Shown in pieces: positions 12,214-14,977 of a DNA stretch of 14,977 nt. Position 1 is the first letter of the stretch. Each line of letters starts with the position of its first letter. The stretch lies in contig JAGCLR010000331.1 in assembly GCA_017646885.1 (NCBI GenBank), forward strand, positions 1 to 14,977, given 5' to 3'. The notes beneath the pieces were generated by a model that saw only the letters and a list, made by a program, of their open reading frames with translations, did not search any database and was not told the origin of the DNA. This DNA is from Methanobrevibacter sp. Lineage in GTDB: Archaea; Methanobacteriota; Methanobacteria; Methanobacteriales; Methanobacteriaceae. A program made the position numbers and the translations under genes.

Positions 12214-12698
12214 GCTGGTTTAATCTCCTTATTTTCGTCACTTTGAATTTTAATCAGTCTGTTCATTTCATCCATCTGCTTTTCAAATAGTTTTAGGAAT
12301 GAAAACAAGTTCTGTAATTCTTGATAAGCGACGTCTAGTTCTTTACAAAATTCATTATCATTTTTGTAATCGGCTCGGCATATATTTCTAGTCCAAATAG
12401 AACCTTTCTTATAGAAATAATCTACATAAGAACTTGAACCTTTTGGAGGACAAAATGTAACAACGTCATATCGTTTTCCATTTATCTCATGCCCGACAGA
12501 AAATATAGGTGTATCTTTTTTAACTCCCATACTTTCCAAGATACCATTCCATTTATCTGGGAAATGTTCTTTTAGATAAATGCAGTTCGTATAAATGTTA
12601 TCACAGTTAATTTCCTGTTTGAACAACTCTTCAAACTTCCCTAAGTATCTAAACAGACCCATGTGTAATTTCCTTTGTATAGTTTCTTTAATGTTCAT
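12210..12698 (-). CDS. Hypothetical protein, 162 aa
   Basis: Not recognised. The N-terminal half mixes helix and loop (LFRYLGKFEELFKQE, LKEHFPDKWNGILESMG), the centre is strand-rich (TPIFSVGHEINGKRYDVVTF), and the last third is a long helix (NEFCKELDVAYQELQNLF, FEKQMDEMNRLIK) that may be a coiled coil. The ATG at 12698 overlaps the upstream stop (ATGA) but has a poor SD; the ATG at 12662, preceded by AAAGGA at eight bases, would drop twelve residues and is a serious alternative. Its end carries the AAGGAG used by the next gene. Confidence 0.78.
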   Translation of the reverse strand: MNIKETIQRKLHMGLFRYLGKFEELFKQEINCDNIYTNCIYLKEHFPDKWNGILESMGVKKDTPIFSVGHEINGKRYDVVTFCPPKGSSSYVDYFYKKGSIWTRNICRADYKNDNEFCKELDVAYQELQNLFSFLKLFEKQMDEMNRLIKIQSDENKEIKPA

Positions 12699-13072
12699 TT
12701 AATAATCTCAACGATTTTTTCAGCTAGTTCTTTTTCTTTCTTTGCTTTTGCCATTTTTTCATTTGCGATTTTTACAGATTCTATTTGCTTTTTCAATTCG
12801 CCAAGTTCATAATTCATTTTAATAATGGCAGCTTGTTCGTCATCAAATGCTTGAACAGTTACCCACTTCCATTCATAAGTTACAAATGGGTTGTCATCAG
12901 TCCAAGCTTTCTCAATGGGCTTGTAATTCTGTAAGAGATACTGACCCAAAGCATTCTTTACAACTCTCCAAGGCTTTTCTCTATCTTTCTGTTCTTCATT
13001 TGCTTGCTTGTTAAAATAAAAACACAAACAAATTATAAAAACAATAAAAGCACCAACAATGAAATATACCAT
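12695..13072 (-). CDS. Single-pass membrane protein with coiled-coil tail
   Basis: 125 aa. The ATG at 13072 is chosen because AAGGAG lies six bases upstream; the frame extends to 13111 without an SD. MVYFIVGAFIVFIICLCFYF is a transmembrane segment. Next come a charged stretch (EEQKDREKPW), a small Trp/Tyr-rich domain (YEWKWVTVQAFDDEQAAI) and a Lys/Glu coiled coil (ELKKQIESVKIANEKM) to the end. The hydrophobic start could also be an uncleaved signal. Function is unknown. Confidence 0.78.
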   Translation of the reverse strand: MVYFIVGAFIVFIICLCFYFNKQANEEQKDREKPWRVVKNALGQYLLQNYKPIEKAWTDDNPFVTYEWKWVTVQAFDDEQAAIIKMNYELGELKKQIESVKIANEKMAKAKKEKELAEKIVEIIK

Positions 13073-13082
13073 ATTTTTCTCC

Positions 13083-13136
13083 TTACCATTGTAACATAAA
13101 CAAAATAACAAAAATACAAATAATAAATACAGTCAT
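13083..13136 (-). CDS. 17-aa hydrophobic micropeptide
   Basis: The peptide MTVFIICIFVILFMLQW is almost entirely hydrophobic and long enough to cross a membrane once. The case for translation is the AAAGGAG six bases before the ATG, as strong as any in the window, and its fit between two genes with their own SDs: twelve bases after the previous stop, and with a stop codon (TAA) overlapping the next gene's AAGGAG region. It could be a small membrane effector or a translational relay for the next gene. Confidence 0.6.
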   Translation of the reverse strand: MTVFIICIFVILFMLQW

Positions 13137-13147
13137 ATTCTTCTCCT

Positions 13148-13378
13148 TTAATAAACAATGATTATGAAACCTAAAACCAATGAAACAAACATAGCAATAA
13201 CTGCTAGACAACTATCAACATCAGATGAATTCCAACTTGGCATTCCTTCTCGTCTGCGATAACCTTCTTGTGCTTCTTCCAATGTTTTATATCCATTTAC
13301 AGAACCAGGAAAATACCACAGTCCGTCTTCTTTCCTGTGATACATTTCGTGTGGTCCTTCACCCCAGTATCTCGGCAT
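13148..13378 (-). CDS. Tail-anchored membrane protein, 76 aa
   Basis: The N-terminal two thirds are hydrophilic with a WYFPGSVNGYKTLEEA segment, reminiscent of the short YxxxxEA modules in phage and plasmid proteins, and an Arg-rich stretch (YRRREG). The last 22 residues (LAVIAMFVSLVLGFIIIVY) are one transmembrane helix, so the soluble part should face the cytoplasm. The SD is weak (TTGGA, eight bases). Not recognised. Confidence 0.75.
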   Translation of the reverse strand: MPRYWGEGPHEMYHRKEDGLWYFPGSVNGYKTLEEAQEGYRRREGMPSWNSSDVDSCLAVIAMFVSLVLGFIIIVY

Positions 13379-13380
13379 AA

Positions 13381-13638
13381 TTAGTCCAACATTGATTCAA
13401 TGAAATCTTTAGAATAGCCAATAAAAGTTTCGTCCTCGTCTCCGTCAGTTGCCCAACAATAGCCGAGAATAATTCCGATTACTGTTAATGCGAAAATGAA
13501 AATACCAAATTCAATCTGAAGACTTAGAATTAGCCAAGACAATAAAGTAAATGTTCTCACACTCAGGAAACCAATCCCAAATGAGAATAGAGTTAATGCG
13601 ACTAACGAAACAGTTAGTAATCTTTTTGCTTTTACCAT
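13381..13638 (-). CDS. Two-helix membrane protein, 85 aa
   Basis: A basic start (MVKAKR) leads into two hydrophobic stretches (LLTVSLVALTLFSFGIGFL and FGIFIFALTVIGIILGY, with a shorter LLSWLILSL between them), then an acidic cytoplasmic tail (ATDGDEDETFIGYSKDF). Two or three passes are possible. The start is firm: AAGGAG and a TAATG overlap with the previous gene. A holin-like topology is conceivable, but nothing specific supports it. Confidence 0.77.
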   Translation of the reverse strand: MVKAKRLLTVSLVALTLFSFGIGFLSVRTFTLLSWLILSLQIEFGIFIFALTVIGIILGYCWATDGDEDETFIGYSKDFIESMLD

Positions 13639-14348
13639 TATTTCTCCTTAGATTTTCTAAATGAAGTTTTTGCGTCAAATCCGTATGCTTTCAATCGGGT
13701 CAAATCATCCCCAACAGGAACAATAGCTTCGTCTGGTCTGGCATGGGTGTCATACCAGTGTTCCAATTCCCACAATGCAGTAAATGGGTCTTTCATCTGC
13801 TGAAATCCGTAATTCTTCAAATTAGGGAACAACTGTGCTTTGTATGTTTCGTATTGAGTATTCTTATGCCATTTGCTAATTCCTTCATATTCAGGAATAA
13901 CTATCACAGGACCGTACTTTTCAAAAATGTCAGTATTCCATTCTTTGATTTTATTTGGGTCATTCAGTTCTTCAATTTTAAAAGACTTCATCCAACTGTA
14001 ACAAATTGTATGTTCCTGGTGGTCCTTCAAGAGTTCGTCATAGGTTACATACTTGTGTTCAATGACAGTTCGGAAATCATCAGTCAAATGACCTTTTTGC
14101 CAATGGAAAAACCACTGACCACAAAATCCAATCAAAGTAATTGGATAACCTTTAGTGGTTTTTCTTCCATTATATTCTACAGTCTGTTTTTCAGCTTGCC
14201 AATCTGGAATACGATTATAGCACAAAATTGGAAATTCAGTTTTACCAATTTCTACTTCTTTTTCTTTTCTGTTAATTACAACTTCGGAGGACAAAAATGA
14301 CCCCAAAGCAGAATCATAATAATCTTGATAGTTTGAGTTAATCTTCAT
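13638..14348 (-). CDS. Conserved phage-type protein with DYYD start
   Basis: 236 aa. The N-terminus (MKINSNYQDYYDSALGS) and the C-terminus (PVGDDLTRLKAYGFDAKTSF, then RKSKEK) match my memory of a family spread through phages and some bacteria, in which MK-I-S-Y-DYYD begins the protein and GFD-KTSFRK ends it. I know of no assigned function. Between them are strands (KTEFPILCYNR, PITLIGFCGQWFFHW), a TICYSW segment, GPVIVIPEYEG, and a helix FTALWELEHWYDTHARP. It is the first gene after the promoter at 14406-14378, with GGAG eight bases from the ATG. Confidence 0.85.
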   Translation of the reverse strand: MKINSNYQDYYDSALGSFLSSEVVINRKEKEVEIGKTEFPILCYNRIPDWQAEKQTVEYNGRKTTKGYPITLIGFCGQWFFHWQKGHLTDDFRTVIEHKYVTYDELLKDHQEHTICYSWMKSFKIEELNDPNKIKEWNTDIFEKYGPVIVIPEYEGISKWHKNTQYETYKAQLFPNLKNYGFQQMKDPFTALWELEHWYDTHARPDEAIVPVGDDLTRLKAYGFDAKTSFRKSKEK

Positions 14349-14377
14349 TAAGTGTTCTCCATTTAAGTTCTATCTAT

Positions 14378-14406
14378 AATATAGCAAAAAATGGGCAAGT
14401 TGTAAA
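14378..14406 (-). promoter_or_regulatory. Sigma-70-like promoter (TTTACA-17-TATATT)
   Basis: Minus strand TTTACA at 14406-14401, 17 bases ending in GC, TATATT at 14383-14378. It lies 30 bases before the gene at 14348. The -35 box forms the loop of the terminator hairpin and the U-tract sits in the spacer, as in the element at 961-997. Confidence 0.76.
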
Positions 14407-14416
14407 CCCGCCCATT
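14386..14416 (-). terminator. Rho-independent terminator overlapping a promoter
   Basis: On the minus strand AATGGGCGGG pairs with CTTGCCCATT (two G-T pairs) around the loop TTTACAA, followed by six T residues. It should end transcription of the genes at 14450-14977. The loop bases are the -35 box of the next promoter. Confidence 0.8.
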
Positions 14417-14449
14417 CTAAACTTTATCAAATTTTGTTTCAAGTTAAAC

Positions 14450-14620
14450 TTACATTATTTTCATACAGATAGTAGCCGCAGATAATAAAATTGTTAAACT
14501 GCACAAAACCATACCAATCACATTAGACTGGTCAAAGTTTCCATCGTGCCACAGTTGATAAAGAACTGTGGAACAAAACAAAATCATTATCGTACAAAGT
14601 ATTATAATTCCCATATTCAT
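14450..14620 (-). CDS. 56-aa two-helix membrane peptide
   Basis: The start MNMGIIILCTIMILFCST begins the first hydrophobic stretch, a polar loop LWHDGNFDQSN follows, and VIGMVLCSLTILLSAATIC is the second. This predicts a hairpin with the acidic loop on one side of the membrane. It begins three bases after the stop of the DF-tailed gene, with only a weak SD (CGGAT inside the tail codons). It ends about 35 bases before the terminator. Function is unknown; small holin-like or membrane-effector roles are possible. Confidence 0.65.
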   Translation of the reverse strand: MNMGIIILCTIMILFCSTVLYQLWHDGNFDQSNVIGMVLCSLTILLSAATICMKIM

Positions 14621-14622
14621 AT

Positions 14623-14811
14623 TTATGCGAAATCCGAAGTTAATTCAAGTTGTTTTTCAAATTCCTTACATTTCAAGTAATACATTTTCATTGACTTTAT
14701 GTAGTTTCTTACTTCGTCTAAACTGGACAAATTCGTAGTTCCGTAAGTGCTCACTCTCAATGTAACATTTGTACCTTGTGTTTCAAATGAAAAATGAACA
14801 TTATCAACCAT
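14623..14811 (-). CDS. Short DF-tailed protein away from the main array
   Basis: 62 aa. Two strands (VHFSFETQG, NVTLRVSTYG), then a helix (LDEVRNYIKSMKMYYLKC) that ends EKQLELTSDFA-stop. It looks like the strand-helix-tail end of the VY-W proteins at 3128-3514 and 3894-4274 without their N-terminal part. The ATG at 14811 is the only start in frame after an upstream stop; its SD is poor. It lies more than 7 kb from the nearest other tagged gene, and its tail codons (TCG-GAT-TTC-GCA) lie before the stop rather than in an SD-TAATG junction. Confidence 0.72.
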   Translation of the reverse strand: MVDNVHFSFETQGTNVTLRVSTYGTTNLSSLDEVRNYIKSMKMYYLKCKEFEKQLELTSDFA

Positions 14812-14851
14812 AAAGTACTTGTTGTCACAGTTGTAAACACAAACTGTTGTA

Positions 14852-14977
14852 TTACCGAAGTTTAAAAGTCTTTGGCTTCATATAGTTTGTATAAACACCC
14901 CACACAGCATTAGTAATACTTGTGCCAGCCGTAGTATAGTAACCTAAATTGGAAATTGTAACTCCAGTACCATTTGA
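14852..14977 (-). CDS. C-terminus of a Gly/Thr-rich, possibly virion protein (partial)
   Basis: The last 41 residues of a gene that continues beyond the right edge. The composition (SNGTGVTISNLGYYTTAGTS, then NAVWGVYTNY) is typical of beta-rich phage structural proteins such as tail fibres or decoration proteins, and it ends MKPKTFKLR. The call rests on composition alone. Confidence 0.6.
   Translation of the reverse strand, partial: SNGTGVTISNLGYYTTAGTSITNAVWGVYTNYMKPKTFKLR

Noticed and set aside
13743..14300. 185-codon open frame on the plus strand
   Set aside because: It lies antisense inside the conserved DYYD-type gene, has no Shine-Dalgarno, and its Phe/Ile-rich product is what the complement of an AT-rich gene gives.
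1..14977. CRISPR array or tRNA genes
   Set aside because: No regularly spaced direct repeats and no T-arm/anticodon-arm pattern were seen on reading; an automated scan was not possible here.

Overview
The window is a dense, AT-rich stretch in which every supported gene lies on the minus strand. Genes are small, packed end to end, and often overlap as TAATG, ATGA or GTGA. Most have a clear Shine-Dalgarno (SD) sequence. With an HNH endonuclease, a zinc deaminase, a lone radical SAM enzyme, many unrecognised small proteins and a structural-looking C-terminus at the right edge, this best fits an accessory region of a large tailed dsDNA bacteriophage (or a prophage or satellite of one). The AAGGAG-type SDs and TTGACA/TATATT promoters suggest a host with ordinary sigma-70-like transcription; Bacteroidetes look unlikely because they rarely use SDs. 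Sec-type signal peptides show that some products reach the envelope. I cannot name the host.

Layout in the direction of transcription (high to low coordinates). (1) 14977-14450: C-terminus of a Gly/Thr-rich, possibly virion protein, a small protein with a C-terminal DF tail, and a two-helix membrane peptide, ending at a terminator. (2) Promoter 14406-14378 drives 14348-12040: a 236-aa phage-type conserved protein followed by small membrane proteins, including a 17-aa micropeptide. (3) Promoter 12000-11972 drives 11937-8904: small proteins, a membrane peptide, a histidine phosphatase, an HNH endonuclease and an SPFH/band-7 membrane protein, ending at a strong terminator. (4) 8827-7166: four exported or membrane-anchored proteins, two of which share a CX3C-X12-CX4C C-terminal module, and then a DF-tailed protein. 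(5) Promoter 7163-7135 drives 7115-2423: an FETNSS-motif protein, a DF-tailed protein, the radical SAM enzyme and seven more DF-tailed proteins in one tightly coupled array. (6) Promoter 2400-2373 drives a coiled-coil protein; a 338-base gap and one more gene follow, ending at a terminator. (7) Promoter 989-961, fused to that terminator, drives two unknown proteins, the deaminase and a further gene cut by the window edge.

The most striking observation is a shared C-terminal tail, roughly K-L-x-x-[ILM]-E-x-D-F-(T/A/E)-stop, on ten otherwise largely dissimilar small proteins. Eight of them flank the radical SAM gene in one operon. In six of the ten the tail codons also supply the SD of the next gene, but four tails do not act as an SD within an SD-TAATG junction, so selection on the peptide itself is likely. 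The tail may be a targeting, docking or modification signal; its function is unknown. A second theme is a compact terminator-promoter element, seen twice, in which the terminator hairpin holds all or part of the -35 box and the U-tract lies in the 17-base spacer before TATATT.
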